DNA from: Melastoma dodecandrum
Lineage: Eukaryota; Streptophyta; Magnoliopsida; Myrtales; Melastomataceae
Direction: 5' to 3'
Assembly (NCBI GenBank): GCA_029817715.1
Contig: JARUPY010000158.1
Span: 496,001 to 560,000, forward strand
Length of the DNA: 64,000 nt
In this document: piece by piece, positions 46,194 through 56,759 of the stretch
Numbering within the stretch: position 1 is the stretch's first letter
Layout: the number at the start of each line of letters is the position of its first letter
Notes under the pieces: model-generated
Told to the model about the DNA's origin: nothing
Database searches by the model: none
The model's input: only the letters and a program-made list of their open reading frames with translations
Translations under genes and position numbers: made by a program

Positions 46194-46204
46194 TGGCGAC
46201 CACA
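46194..46204 (+). other. Primer-site-like TGGCGACCACA
   Basis: It is the same 11 bases as the first part of the motif at 60,086 (TGGCGACCACAGTGGGA). It would pair with a tRNA ending GGTCGCCA, such as the Arg tRNA used by Tat/Ogre elements. Confidence 0.5.
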
Positions 46205-46539
46205 TCTAAAGCCTCTGAGTACTATTGCCAAATATTTCTGACGTGATCCGTTTCGACGCGAACAAACTCTTATCATATTGTCAATGATTTAGTTAAGGGC
46301 ATATCTACATTGTGATAATTTCGGAATTCAAATTAAATCATATTAAAATATTCAAAAAATGTGATTTTTGGAAACGTTGTAAACTAATGGAAGTTTCCTT
46401 TAGTATAGTTAATTGAAATATATCTATACAAAATATGTACGGTAACTTTCCAAGAAAGAATAGTGTATATCATTAACAAAATTTTAGTCCATAAACTATC
46501 AATAGAGTGTTCTGACTACTAGGACTAGAAGCAAATGTG

Positions 46540-47440
46540 CTGCAACAATAATGGCTCCTCCTCTTGCAAATGCTTATGTTGCTGCAACCTCAACGTATCA
46601 AGAGCCTTCTATTAAGGCATCTACCCTTGCTAGAGAAGGAGCTTCCTCCCACACATTGTTGTCACGCATGACTGAGCTTTAACGCCAAGTTGATACACTC
46701 TCCAAAGGGTTTCGTATGATGCAGAACCAGGACTGGCCTCATTCGGTCCAACAAGAATGTGTTGACCTTCCTATCATAGAGTTAGAGTGATTCTCTATAT
46801 CCCTTTCTGAAAGATTTTAAAAATGTTGCTTTTTGAGCCAGATACTATGTCTTTTATGGTTTGGTGGTATGGTTTCGACGTTTGTAGGTGCTATGACACC
46901 TTCTACTATCTCTCTTCTGCAAGTTCTATGTACAATTATTGTTTGATATTGCTAAATAAAACCAAAATTTTTCTCAATATCTACCGTCGAAATTTTTCTA
47001 TCTTTCTCTTCTTGATGCGATGCAAAAGGGGAGAGATTTTATTGAGGAAGAGAGAACTCATTGAAGTTGAATACTCTTTGAAGCTCAACGCTTTGTGTTT
47101 ATTCAGTGGGTTATAGAAGCTTTGTTAAGTTCATGTTGCTAACATTCTTCTCCAGGTTATGTAAGGTTTCAATTTTGCCTAATGTACATAATTTGAAATA
47201 TTATCATCTTCTAACAGCAGAAGCCGTAGGGTCTGTAGCATAGAACAAAATATGTTTTGTAAGAATGCTTTTATGCTCATATATCACCTAAAGACTCTAT
47301 GTCTAGGTACAGGAGCTATAGTGCTTCAAACCTTGACCATACACCTGAAAATAATTTAGGGGAGTTAAAGAGTACTTTGTAAAAATAATTTCCCTCAATA
47401 AGAGGAGGTTTTGTCATCATCAAGAATCGGGAGATTATCA
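46540..47440 (+). pseudogene. 3' interior of a SIRE-type copia element
   Basis: Near 47,415-47,440 the plus strand reads TTTTGTCATCATCAAGAATC, then GGGAGATTA. This is the conserved pre-LTR sequence and polypurine tract of SIRE-like elements (GTCATCATCAAAAAGGGGGAGATTG). Upstream, GATGCAAAAGGGGAGAGATT (near 47,017) and a helical frame (LSRMTEL, RQVDTLSKGFRMMQ near 46,660-46,720) resemble the extra 3' region of SIRE elements. No reverse transcriptase is present. Confidence 0.6.
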
Positions 47441-49046
47441 ATCATATTAGTATTAATTAGACATGAATTTCTTACCAAAATAAATGGTGAGATCATATCT
47501 TTCCATTTTTTTGGGACAATATATTTCTCACATTGGAAGGTTAAAGAACGTCATCATTCATTTATAATATGATATGGACGAACCTCTTTAAACCTTTTCA
47601 ATAATGATAACGTCCAGGTACGTATGAAATGACGTTTGGATGAAATCAACTTGATTAGTAAATAGATCGAGGATTATTTCCTTTTACATAAGGTTACACG
47701 TTTGCAGAACCTTCTGATAATCTGTTACTTGCTAGGGACGAAATCAATCAATCTTTGATTGATTCCTAATGGTAACATGATAGACGTAATGCTGCCGCAA
47801 TTTGGAAATAATTTTCTGTGATTAATATGACTGTTGCACTAACATATTACATTCGTTGTTCTACATCAAGATACTTTCCATCTATTGCGGTACAATGTCC
47901 ATTAACATACTAGACTAATTTAAATTCATTTGAATAGTTACAAACAGAAGAACTCGACATTGTTAGTTATTATAATAGTGTATAAATGTAGAATAGTGGC
48001 GAGACAATAACATTCGGTTGACTTTTCTTTGAGTTTGTCGTTCGTGTTCTTTTCGCACTACATGAGGAGCGTGAGTTACGGAAAGCAGTGTCATTGGTGA
48101 AGCTTTCGAAAAAGTGACCTGGAGGGCGGCAAACATCGATTAGAAGCTATGGATAACGTTGTAGTGACATGCACTAGGACGTGTCAACGTGCGGTGGGCC
48201 GAAGTAAAGTTCGATAACTCTAGGAGCAAAGAAGGTTAGGGACTGACTTAGTTCTGTAATTACGTTTTTTGTGGTTGTGTGCAGAAACGTCTACTCCGTG
48301 AGGTGTCGAGGGGGTCAAGGGTTTACTCGGTGAGGATCCGAGGGGAAGTCCCTGCAGGTTGCTGTGCATTTTAGGTGAGGAGACAATGGATTACTCGGTG
48401 AGGAGCCGATGAAAAGTCACAGTGGGTAGAAGTGCAATTGGCGAGGACACCATTTGAGGAGGAGAACGTCCAAACACCTGGTTACAATTGTTAATCACGC
48501 TAACTCATGTAATCGTCAGTCAGGCTAACCTATGCAAACTTGTAAAAGTACAGTACCTTCGGGTGCATGTGTTATAGATGGCTGATCCTGTATCATCTTC
48601 TACATCACTAATACGTTTTGATTAGTATAACCACCCTGCATTTTGGGTGAGAGTGGACGTAGGTAGTCTCTACCGAATTACTAAAAAATCGAATCTTATT
48701 TACTCTTATTTGCTAATTATTTCATAAGTGTTATCGTACAGAAGGATAACTGCGCAGTTACAGAAGGTTGATAGACGAGTTACAGGAGGTTGTGCTATAT
48801 TATTTATACTCTACACGTCCTTTTAAACCTGAACCTCTAAGGTTTTGAAAGTTATTAAAAATCATTCCATTGGTTTGATCGATGACGTATACGACGGATA
48901 ACTTCGGGTTTTGTTCGATAGACTCTGTAGCTAATAGAAATCTCACAAAGGTTATGTTCTTACCGGAGGTTAAGTCTTCCGTCGTAAAATTACCCTTTAG
49001 GCATTAATACTAATTCACCCCTCTTAAGTTAATCTTTAGGCCAACA
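47441..49046 (+). mobile_element. SIRE-type 3' LTR
   Basis: It follows the polypurine tract and ends CTAATTCACCCCTCTTAAGTT, then TTTAGGCCAACA at 49,046. It holds the shared transcribed-region motif GAGTGGACGTAGG (48,650). The region 48,285-48,420 has three copies of TTACTCGGTGAGGA-like text. The ends CACCCCTC and CCAACA match those of the other SIRE-type LTRs here, but the start does not, so it is a separate family. Confidence 0.6.
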
Positions 49047-49114
49047 AAACATTGTCAAATGAAAATTTCAAAATCAAATCAGACGAATATAAGAATTTAT
49101 GAAATAATGTCATA

Positions 49115-50066
49115 CAAATCATAAATAATCAGAACAACTTTGTTTCTTTGTTCGGAAACTATAAATCTTGATCCAATCTAAAACAAAGTCAAACAAACTT
49201 ATTTTTGTTTGTTTGTGGGGGAGGATGATAATGTGAACTTGACCAAATCTCAGAGATCTCATCTAAAACAAAGTCAAACAAACTTATTTTTGTTTGTTTG
49301 TGGGGGAGGATGACAATGTGAACTTGACCTAATCTCAGAAAAAAATAAAAAAAAAATATAATAATTATTAATTCCTGCACTAACAAACAAGATTGACAAC
49401 TAATCCAAACACAACATTTCAATAACGAATTTTAAAATTTCAAAGTATATATTATTTATTGTATCCAATTATCGACAATGAAAAATAAATGTTGAAAGGG
49501 TTGCCATTAAAATGAGGCAAACCCAAGTCTACAACGGAAAAGAAAATTAACTCCAGCCCACTATATATAGCCTAGTGGGCTACTCCCTCATCAATTAGCT
49601 TTAGAGGAAAAATTCATTGGGCTTGTGTGTTGGGCATGTGGACATATCCGGTATCACTAACAATAAACAAAGACAAGCAACAAAACTACAAAGAATTAGC
49701 ATACATGTGTTCAGATCTAAAACGAAAAAGTGATGAATTCAAACACACGCGACGTTTTCTTTCATTGTTTTTTTGGGATTTGGAGGGGTCATGGTGAAAT
49801 CATCAAATACACATACAGTCACAATATTTGGCCATAGTAAAAGAGTAAGCCGGCTTGGGCTTGTAAATGCAATTTTTAAATTTCAAAGAATTTATTGTAT
49901 CCAATTATCGATAAAGAAAGACTTTGAATGATTCCCCTCTTCAATTATCGAGAAGTGAAATTATATCTTTATTCAGAGGTAATAAAAGAATCAATCATTG
50001 TTTAATGTATATGCAATTATCACATGGTCACTTGGTCACATGGTCCGCCATGTGACAAATTGTTAT
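49115..50066 (+). repeat. Tandem duplication, copy 1
   Basis: This segment and 50,145-50,960 share long near-identical runs: TTTGTTTCTTTGTTCGGAAA, CATGGTGAAATCATCAAATA, CCATAGTAAAAGAGTAAGCC, AATTTCAAAGAATTTATTG and AATCATTGTTTAATGTATAT. Copy 1 is longer because of an internal 85-bp duplication and extra sequence around 49,550. No coding potential. Confidence 0.88.
49176..49345 (+). repeat. 85-bp tandem duplication with hairpin
   Basis: Two 85-bp units start at 49,176 and 49,261. Each contains CAAACAAAC, an 8-base loop (TTATTTTT) and GTTTGTTTG, a perfect 9-bp inverted repeat, followed by TGGGGGAGG. A third copy of the hairpin is in the downstream duplicate near 50,225. Confidence 0.85.
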
Positions 50067-50144
50067 ATGTACGCAATTCACAGCTAATCCAGTCAGAGTC
50101 TCTGAGCTCATTTTATATCTGACAAATTACTACTTATCATCTCA

Positions 50145-50960
50145 TACAAGTCATAAATAATCAAAATAACTTTGTTTCTTTGTTCGGAAACTATAAATCT
50201 TGATCAAATCTAAAACAAAGTCAAACAAACTTATTTTTGTTTGTTTGTGGGGGAGTTGACAATGTGAGCTTGACCTAATAACAGAAAAAATAAAAAAAAT
50301 AAAAATATTAATTATTAATTCCAGCACTAACAACTAATCCAAACACAAACATTTCATTAATGAATTTTAAAATTTCAAAGTATATATTATTTATTGTATC
50401 CAATTATCGACAATGAAAAATAAATGTTGAAAGGGTTGCCACTAAAATGGGGCAAACCCAAGTCTACAATCGGAAAGAAAATTGACTCCAGCTAATTGGT
50501 TTTAGAGTGAAAATCCATTGGGTTTGTGTGCTGATTTGGCATGTGGATATGTCGGGTATCGCTAACAATAAACAAAGACTCGCAACAAAACTACAAAGAA
50601 TTAGCATACATATGTATTCAGATCTAAAACGAAAAAGTGATGTATTCGAACACACGAGACGTTGATTTCTTTCATAGTTTGTTTGAGATTTGGAGGGGTC
50701 ATGGTGAAATCATCAAATACAAATACAGTCACCGAGTTTGGCCATAGTAAAAGAGTAAGCCGGCCTTGGGCTTGTAAATGCAATTTTTAAATTTCAAAGG
50801 ATTTATTGTATCCAATTATCGACTTAGAATGATTCCTCTCTTCAATTATCGAGTAGTAAAATTATTTCTTTATTCAGAGGTAATAAAAGAATAAATCATT
50901 GTTTAATGTATATGCAATTATCACATGGTCACATGGTCGGCCATGTGACAAATTATTATT
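50145..50960 (+). repeat. Tandem duplication, copy 2
   Basis: This is the second copy of the unit described at 49,115. It ends with TGTGACAAATTATTA at about 50,957, 165 bp before the NLR start codon, so the duplication forms that gene's upstream region. Confidence 0.88.
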
Positions 50961-50962
50961 TA

Positions 50963-50977
50963 TTGACCAAAAGTCAA
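50963..50977. promoter_or_regulatory. Head-to-head W-box pair before the NLR gene
   Basis: TTGACCAAAAGTCAA contains TTGACC on the plus strand and TTGACT on the minus strand, separated by three A residues. Both are W-box cores bound by WRKY factors. It lies 148 bp upstream of the ATG at 51,125, just beyond the tandem duplication. Confidence 0.6.
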
Positions 50978-51124
50978 ATCACAACAGAGACTTGGCGGTT
51001 GGGTTAATGGGGGAAAAAGTGTCCCAATTCCATCCTCTATTTCTTAGTTTGAGTGAGAAGCGTTAGAACAAGCAGCAGCAGCAAGAAGAAGAAGAAGCAA
51101 AAATCCCCTCAAGAGAAGAGACGA

Positions 51125-53905
51125 ATGGATTTCCTCTCCTCTATCCTCAAACTGATCGGTCCCCTCCTCCTCGACGAGTATTCCCGGATCACCAGCATCT
51201 CCGGCAAGCTCAAGGCGTGGCAAGATATGCTACCGACCATCCAACTCTTGCTGGATTCTGCTGAGGAAATGATGATGAAAGGCGACACTGCTACTGCCAC
51301 GTGGCTCTCTGACCTCAGGGACGTTGCCTACGACATGGAAGATCTGCTCGAGGAGTTCTCTGCTGAAGCCAAGCGAGAGGCACCAAAGCTACAGGCCTTG
51401 TCAAAGAGGACTAGACTTCCTCAGCGCCTGATCGCTTGCTGCTCTCGGTTCAGCCCGCCCACCCTGATCTCGGATCATCACATGGCCAACCAGATCGAGG
51501 AGGTGGGACGAAGACTGGATGGAATCAACAGCCGCATAGACACGCTCAAATTAGTCCAGAATTCGACGAGCAAGCCTACCAACGACTGGCCTCGTTTCGT
51601 CACCACTTCCATGCCTGAGCCCAAGTTTGTTGGCAGGGAGAAGCTAATCGAGGAGCTGCTCGGTCGATTGACCGGATCTGAAGCAACCTATGACTCCTCC
51701 CGACCCTTTAACGTTGTTTCAATCTGGGGGATGGGCGGACTCGGTAAAAGTACCCTGGCACAGGAGCTGTACAAGGATGCCGGATTTGAAGTCAAAGCCT
51801 GGGCTTGTGTTTCTGACGTATTTGACGAGGCCGCCATCACGAAAAGCATCCTGGACCACTTTCAGCCGTCTTCATTCAGTGTGGTAATGGATCTGAATCA
51901 GCTCCAGACCTCTCTCCAAGAAAAACTTTCCGGAAAGAAGTTCCTCATTGTGTTGGATGACGTCTGGAATGCTGATTATAAAGCTCTCGAATCTCTGTTC
52001 AAGCCCCTATATTCTGGAAGTAAAGGAAGTAGGATATTGCTCACTATAAGAAACCTCGAGGTAACCCAATCTGTTGGAGACCCTCGTCCGACGAATTTGG
52101 ACTTGCTGCCATTTGAGGATTGTGTATCTTTGCTCGCCTATCACTCTCTCGGCGAGAAAAACTTTGAACAACACCCTCTTCTTCGTGATACTGCAGTTCA
52201 ATTAGCTGAAAAATGTAAGGGGTTGCCTCTTTCTGTGGTGACGATCGGAGGACTTCTTCGCTTCAAAAATGAGAAGGAATGGGAGGAATTGTTAACTCAC
52301 TCTATTTGGAGCGAAAAGGGAAAAATTCCACCCGCATTGAAGTTAAGCTACCTCCACCTGCCCGTCCACTTGAAGAGATGCTTCGCGGCTTGTGCGGTAT
52401 TCCCGAAGGATTACATGTTCGACCAGGATGAGGTAATTCGAATGTGGATCATACATGGTTTGCTTCAAAAAGGGACCAGCCAGACATACCGACAAGTAGG
52501 GATGAAATATCTCCTTCAGTTAGAAGCCGTATCACTTCTTCATAAAGTAAGGGATGAGGAGGGGTCCTATTATTCGATGCACGATTTGGTCAATGACCTT
52601 GCAAAGTCGATTGATGATTGCTCATACTTCAGCTCGGATGAGTATAAAGATGGTTCCGGCTGTCATGGGAAGTCGCTGGGTAGAGTGCGTCATGCGTCAA
52701 TTGTCACACAAAGTTATGAAAGCCTTCATTCAAAGAGATTTGATGTGTATCGCCAAATGAAGAAGTTAAGAACGTTTTCGGCTTTCCAAATTTCAGCATT
52801 CCGAGAGTCAACTGTCTACGTATCAGGGGAGGTGATATGTGAATTGACAATGAATATGAAGAACCTAAGGATGTTATCCTTACGGGGCTTTCAAGTCAGC
52901 GAGCTGCCCAACCGAATTGGAGAGTTGAAGCTATTACGTTCCATCGACCTTTCTTATACAACAATCGAAGTGTTGCCGCAATCAATTTGTGAGTTGGTCG
53001 AGTTGCAATCTCTACTACTTCGAGAGTGTGGTAAGCTAAAGGAGTTGCCTGAGAACATCCACAAGCTGACCAAACTTCTCCACCTCGACATATCAGGCCC
53101 AAATCGTTTGCGAGAGATGCCTCCACGAATAGGTGATTTGACCAATCTCGAAATACTTTCCAACTTTGTTGTAGGTAAAGAAGTCGGTCGAGACTTAAAG
53201 CAACTGGGACCCCTCAAGTGCCTTCAGCGAGGGTTGACGATAAGTAATTTGCTGGCCGTAGATGACATTAAGGATGCAAGTGTTGCCAATCTACCTGGAA
53301 AGGAAGGGGTTCTGGACTTAAGCCTCGACTGGGGATCTTGTTCTGGAGTTTCAAGGGAAAATGACCATCAATTCAAGCTCCTCCTCCAACATCTGCAACC
53401 TTCGGAAAATATCGAGTCCCTCAGCATACGTCACTATGGGGGAAAACGATTCTCATCCTGGTTTGATAATCCTCTCCGTTTGAAATATGTTGTCAGGATA
53501 ACCCTTGCATACTGTGGAAGTGTAGATTCGCTGCCTCCCTTGGGAAAACTTCCCTCCCTCAAAAGTTTGGACATAAGCGGTCTTGATTCAGTCTCTTCGA
53601 TAGGTACCGAGATTTGCGGGACCGAAAAGCCATATTTTCCGAAACTGAGGAGTTTGAGTTTCACAACCATGAAATCTTGGGAGAAGTGGTTGTTCCATGA
53701 TGGCCAGCCATTCCCCTGTCTCCGCCATCTAAAGGTGTTGAATTGTCCCAAACTGAAAGGAGGGTGCAGTCTTAGCCTTCCATCTCTTGCCGAGATTTAT
53801 ATTGATGGTTGCGATGGGGAAACGTTGAATTGTCTGGCTGGCCTTACATCCATAACCAAGATGGTAATTAAAAACATTCCCCAGCTTGTTCACTTTGATA
53901 GATGA
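51125..53905 (+). CDS. CC-NB-LRR disease resistance protein, truncated (RPP13-like 1 type)
   Basis: ATG 51,125 opens 926 residues with no intron. Rx-type coiled coil: residues about 1-150, with an EDVID-like MEDLLEEFSAEA. NB-ARC: about 165-430, with P-loop GMGGLGKST (202-210), kinase-2 FLIVLDDVW (273-281, the Trp being typical of CC types), GLPL (366-369), CFAACAVFPKDY (419-430) and MHD (485-487). RNBS-B reads SRILLTIRN, with Ile where TTR is usual. LRRs follow from about 560 (LRMLSLRGF, LPQSICELVELQSL). Such proteins are intracellular immune receptors that sense pathogen effectors. A TGA at 53,903 ends the frame in mid-LRR. Homologous LRR sequence continues in the same frame beyond it, so this is a truncated allele or a pseudogene. 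A CC-NB plus partial LRR protein could still be made. In-frame sequence exists upstream of the ATG (from 51,053), but without an ATG. Confidence 0.93.
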   Translation: MDFLSSILKLIGPLLLDEYSRITSISGKLKAWQDMLPTIQLLLDSAEEMMMKGDTATATWLSDLRDVAYDMEDLLEEFSAEAKREAPKLQALSKRTRLPQRLIACCSRFSPPTLISDHHMANQIEEVGRRLDGINSRIDTLKLVQNSTSKPTNDWPRFVTTSMPEPKFVGREKLIEELLGRLTGSEATYDSSRPFNVVSIWGMGGLGKSTLAQELYKDAGFEVKAWACVSDVFDEAAITKSILDHFQPSSFSVVMDLNQLQTSLQEKLSGKKFLIVLDDVWNADYKALESLFKPLYSGSKGSRILLTIRNLEVTQSVGDPRPTNLDLLPFEDCVSLLAYHSLGEKNFEQHPLLRDTAVQLAEKCKGLPLSVVTIGGLLRFKNEKEWEELLTHSIWSEKGKIPPALKLSYLHLPVHLKRCFAACAVFPKDYMFDQDEVIRMWIIHGLLQKGTSQTYRQVGMKYLLQLEAVSLLHKVRDEEGSYYSMHDLVNDLAKSIDDCSYFSSDEYKDGSGCHGKSLGRVRHASIVTQSYESLHSKRFDVYRQMKKLRTFSAFQISAFRESTVYVSGEVICELTMNMKNLRMLSLRGFQVSELPNRIGELKLLRSIDLSYTTIEVLPQSICELVELQSLLLRECGKLKELPENIHKLTKLLHLDISGPNRLREMPPRIGDLTNLEILSNFVVGKEVGRDLKQLGPLKCLQRGLTISNLLAVDDIKDASVANLPGKEGVLDLSLDWGSCSGVSRENDHQFKLLLQHLQPSENIESLSIRHYGGKRFSSWFDNPLRLKYVVRITLAYCGSVDSLPPLGKLPSLKSLDISGLDSVSSIGTEICGTEKPYFPKLRSLSFTTMKSWEKWLFHDGQPFPCLRHLKVLNCPKLKGGCSLSLPSLAEIYIDGCDGETLNCLAGLTSITKMVIKNIPQLVHFDR

Positions 53906-55157
53906 TTCTAGAGCTCTTGGGTTTCACTGGAAGAGATGTGGATCGATGATTGTCCTCAATTTAAGTCATTCGTAGCCGGGGCTGGCTGGAAACTACTGCC
54001 CCATAAGCTGAAGGAACTAGAAATAATGGATTGTGGAGATATAGTGAAGCTGCCGGATGATTTATCTGGGCTTACATCTCTGGAAGAGATTAGTATATCC
54101 GATTGCTATAAGCTATCTTCCTTCCCAAGCGAGGGACTGCCTGTTTCGTTGAGAAGACTTGGGGTTAACAGATGTCAGAGCCTCCCACAGTCTCTATTTG
54201 AACTTCCAGGTTCTCTCGAGGAGCTTCGCCTACAGGATCTCAATGGACTCGTGTCGATAAGGGATATAGCTCCTAAAGATAGTCCCGTCTCTCAGTCTCT
54301 GCGGGGATTGGAAATTTTGCATTGCACAAGCCTCACGACTTTGACTGACAGCTTGCAACACCTGTCTGCCCTCTCCTTCCTCTCCATCTTAAATTCTCGG
54401 AAATTAGAGATGGACGTATTCCCTACACTCCCCTGCAACCTGTCCAGTTTTTGGCTTTACAGTTGTCCAAAAGTGAAGTCATTGCCTCAAGACATGCATC
54501 GCCTCACCTCCCTCAAGGAACTATCTATTAAGGGCTGTGAAGGCATTACAAGCTTCCCCTGCAACCTATCTCGTTTTATGCTTGGCAGCTGTCCAAATGT
54601 GAATAATTTGCCTCAAGACATGCATCGCCTCACCTCCCTCAAGAAACTATCTATTGAGGACTGTGAAGGCATCACAAGCTTACCTAGAGGAGGATTGCCT
54701 CCATATCTGGAATCGCTTGTGATTCGGGAATGCCAAAAGTTGAATCAACCAATTGGGGAGTGGGGGTTGAGGGATCTCACCGCCTTACGAGAATTGACAA
54801 TTCTGGGAAGGATGGAATGGATGGATGAGATGGATGAGATGGAAGTGTTTCCTCCTCCTCGTTCAGATGCAGATTGGAGTAGCATCCTCCCCTCATCCCT
54901 CGTTAAATTGACTTTTGGGATAATGGAGAAGTTGGAGAGGGTGGGTGGGGGGGCTCAGAGACCACCTCACCTCCCTTCAATCATTGGATATTTATTCTTG
55001 TGAGAGGCTGAGGTGGTTGCCGAAGGACGGGCTCCCCGACTCCCTGGAATATCTCAGCATTTCTGGGTGTCCGCTGTTGATGGAGAAATGCAGGAAGGGG
55101 GAAGGGGAATATTGGCATTCCCACCTCCAACTCGTCCCACGAATTGAAATTAATTAG
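53906..55157 (+). pseudogene. Detached LRR tail of the NLR gene
   Basis: After the TGA (53,903) and a TAG (53,909) the same frame resumes: SWVSLEEMWIDDCPQFKSF, LKELEIMDCGDIVKLPDDL, SLEEISISDCYKLSSFPSEG and further LRRs to about 54,940. A run of seven G (54,947-54,953) then shifts the frame by one. In the new frame LRDHLTSLQSLDIYSCERLR, LPDSLEYLSISGCPLLMEKC and WHSHLQLVPRIEIN complete the normal C-terminus of this NLR family at 55,157. Read through, the gene would encode about 1,340 residues, the usual length. The G-run shift could be a sequencing error, but two stops three bases apart are less likely to be. Confidence 0.88.
54431..54682 (+). repeat. 126-bp tandem duplication of LRR units
   Basis: Two 126-bp (42-codon) units start at 54,431 and 54,557. 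They share GCCTCAAGACATGCATCGCC, then TCACCTCCCTCAAG and ACTATCTATT, giving LPQDMHRLTSLKELSIKGCE and LPQDMHRLTSLKKLSIEDCE. Differences concentrate in the exposed positions (FWLYSCPKVKS against FMLGSCPNVNN). Confidence 0.9.
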
Positions 55158-56325
55158 AAGAACATATGATGGATGATGGAGCACAGGAATGTTTTTTTGT
55201 TGCCGTTTCCTCATGTTTAAGAAATTATGAGAAATATTTCACCCAAATCAAGCTCGTTATTACTTGTTATCAATGTCTTAATAACTTAATTTTGGAAGAT
55301 TTTTCTCTCATGACTTAATTTTCTTCTAATTTATTAATAATTATGCTTAACCTTGTCGAATGACATTGATACAAATGTTTGGTGCTTGGCTTAATATTTT
55401 GTTTGTGACACTTGCAATTTTGATTTCGGTTAGGCAATTTTGATTGGTGAAGGATGCCAAAATGGATTTGTTGTCATGTATGGATTAGATCCTCCATTTT
55501 TACTTGTCAAATAATAAGCTTAGGGTTGAATTTTAGTTTTAGATGAAATTCTTGGAAAATCTATTTATTATATAATTAAATTAAAAACTAAAATTTTTGT
55601 CTAATCTAATTTAAGGGCTTAAGTTATTCGTTTGTTTGATCATATGTAACTCTCTCATTCTTAAAAATAGAATGATTTGAAAATGAATTTCGATAAAAAT
55701 GTGTTCGCCGATGAGATAAACACAAATGTGATGACAAACGAATAAAGATGCGGAACACTTACAACCGTTGTTGCTAGGGACAAAGAAGAGCCTTTCGTGA
55801 GGTTTAATATTCCTGCCTTAAAATGGGATAACGAGAAACCTATTAAGTATAGACTAATAGATAAAACCGTTAAGAATTCGCGGAAGAAACCGTCAGGGAA
55901 CATATGTAACGGCCGAAGATCGTGGGCAAAACTTGGAAACCGATCATTGAACTCAACTAACCGAAGACGTCATGAGCTCAAACTCGATTCGTCGTGTGTC
56001 ACTAGAAAACGAACCTCGAAGTCCCGTCGAACTCAACTCACCGAGGAAGAAATCGTCATAAATTTGAAATAAACTGATTTTTTACATATGATAGATTGAT
56101 TTTTTTTTGTTTCATAAATTTTATGTTCAAAATTATTTTTGTCGTATGTCTTATGATTCTGAATTTGATTAGCATATGACATAGTATAAATCATCTTTTG
56201 TGAAATGATTATGAATATTAGTCTAGAATAATTTGTGTTTGATAGAAACGTTGATGCAGTAACATCTGCGAAACAAGAGCCAAAGAAAGAATTTAAAATC
56301 GTCCAGCGAAAACAAAGTGTAAGCT
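55158..56325. other. AT-rich intergenic stretch
   Basis: No gene is recognised. The part from 55,900 to 56,060 is less AT-rich, with repeated GAACTCAACT/CGAA motifs, and may be old LTR debris. Confidence 0.4.
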
Positions 56326-56655
56326 TCAAAATGACACGAATTCGTCCAGTCGTGATTTTCTTTTTGGGGAATATTGAAATGTACCGGTGCGACCGTCCAT
56401 GAATTTAGATGAAACGCATTCCGCTCCACACTGGATCTTCGGATCAGAAACTGGAACGTAAGAAGAATCGAGATCCTGGTTTGGCATCTTGCATCTGGCG
56501 CGTACACATCTATTGTAGCATGATTCATAGGCACTTCCTTTACGATCCACGCATTTGACGTGACATCTTCGCTCGCAGTCTCCCGCGAAGGCCACATCGA
56601 TAGAGTGCATCGTTACCAAAATCGCAATCATCAACAGCGTCGACGACGCTAGCAT
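56326..56655 (-). CDS. Small secreted cysteine-rich protein
   Basis: Minus-strand ATG at 56,655 opens a 109-residue protein. Residues 1-24 (MLASSTLLMIAILVTMHSID then VAFA) are a clear signal peptide ending in Ala-x-Ala before GDCERRC. The mature part has eight Cys: CX3CX3C, ten residues, CX3CX4C, and later CX3C. The repeated CX3C spacing recalls thionin-like and alpha-hairpinin peptides of plant defence or reproduction, but the order does not match any family I can name firmly. The tail (QYSPKRKSRLDEF) is basic. A TATA box lies about 95 bp upstream. An upstream ATG (MAVKEN, 56,673) is out of frame. The region is AT-rich while the ORF is not, and a paralogous fragment of its 5' end at 57,869 supports it being a real gene. 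A 3' intron cannot be excluded. Confidence 0.62.
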   Translation of the reverse strand: MLASSTLLMIAILVTMHSIDVAFAGDCERRCHVKCVDRKGSAYESCYNRCVRARCKMPNQDLDSSYVPVSDPKIQCGAECVSSKFMDGRTGTFQYSPKRKSRLDEFVSF

Positions 56656-56745
56656 CGTTTTCTTTAACAGCCATACCTACGGAAGAGATTTGTTTGTATT
56701 GTGGCTTTCTTTGTGAGATGTCGGTGTCTGAAAGGCGCAGGATTA

Positions 56746-56756
56746 GTTTATATAGA
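56746..56756 (-). promoter_or_regulatory. TATA box of the cysteine-rich gene
   Basis: The minus strand reads ATCTATATAAACTAATCC. It lies about 95 bp before the ATG at 56,655, followed by a purine/CA-rich leader (ACAAAGAAAGCCACAATACA), typical of plant 5' leaders. Confidence 0.6.
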
Positions 56757-56759
56757 TAC

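Noticed and set aside
51053..51124. In-frame extension of the NLR to a Lys-rich N-terminus
   Set aside because: There is no ATG in this stretch. The ATG at 51,125 opens MDFLSSILKL, a normal Rx-type coiled-coil start.
56540..56673. Upstream ATG frame (MAVKENDASVVDAVDD) over the cysteine-rich gene
   Set aside because: It is out of frame with the signal peptide and Cys motif and has neither; the inner ATG at 56,655 gives the coherent secreted protein.
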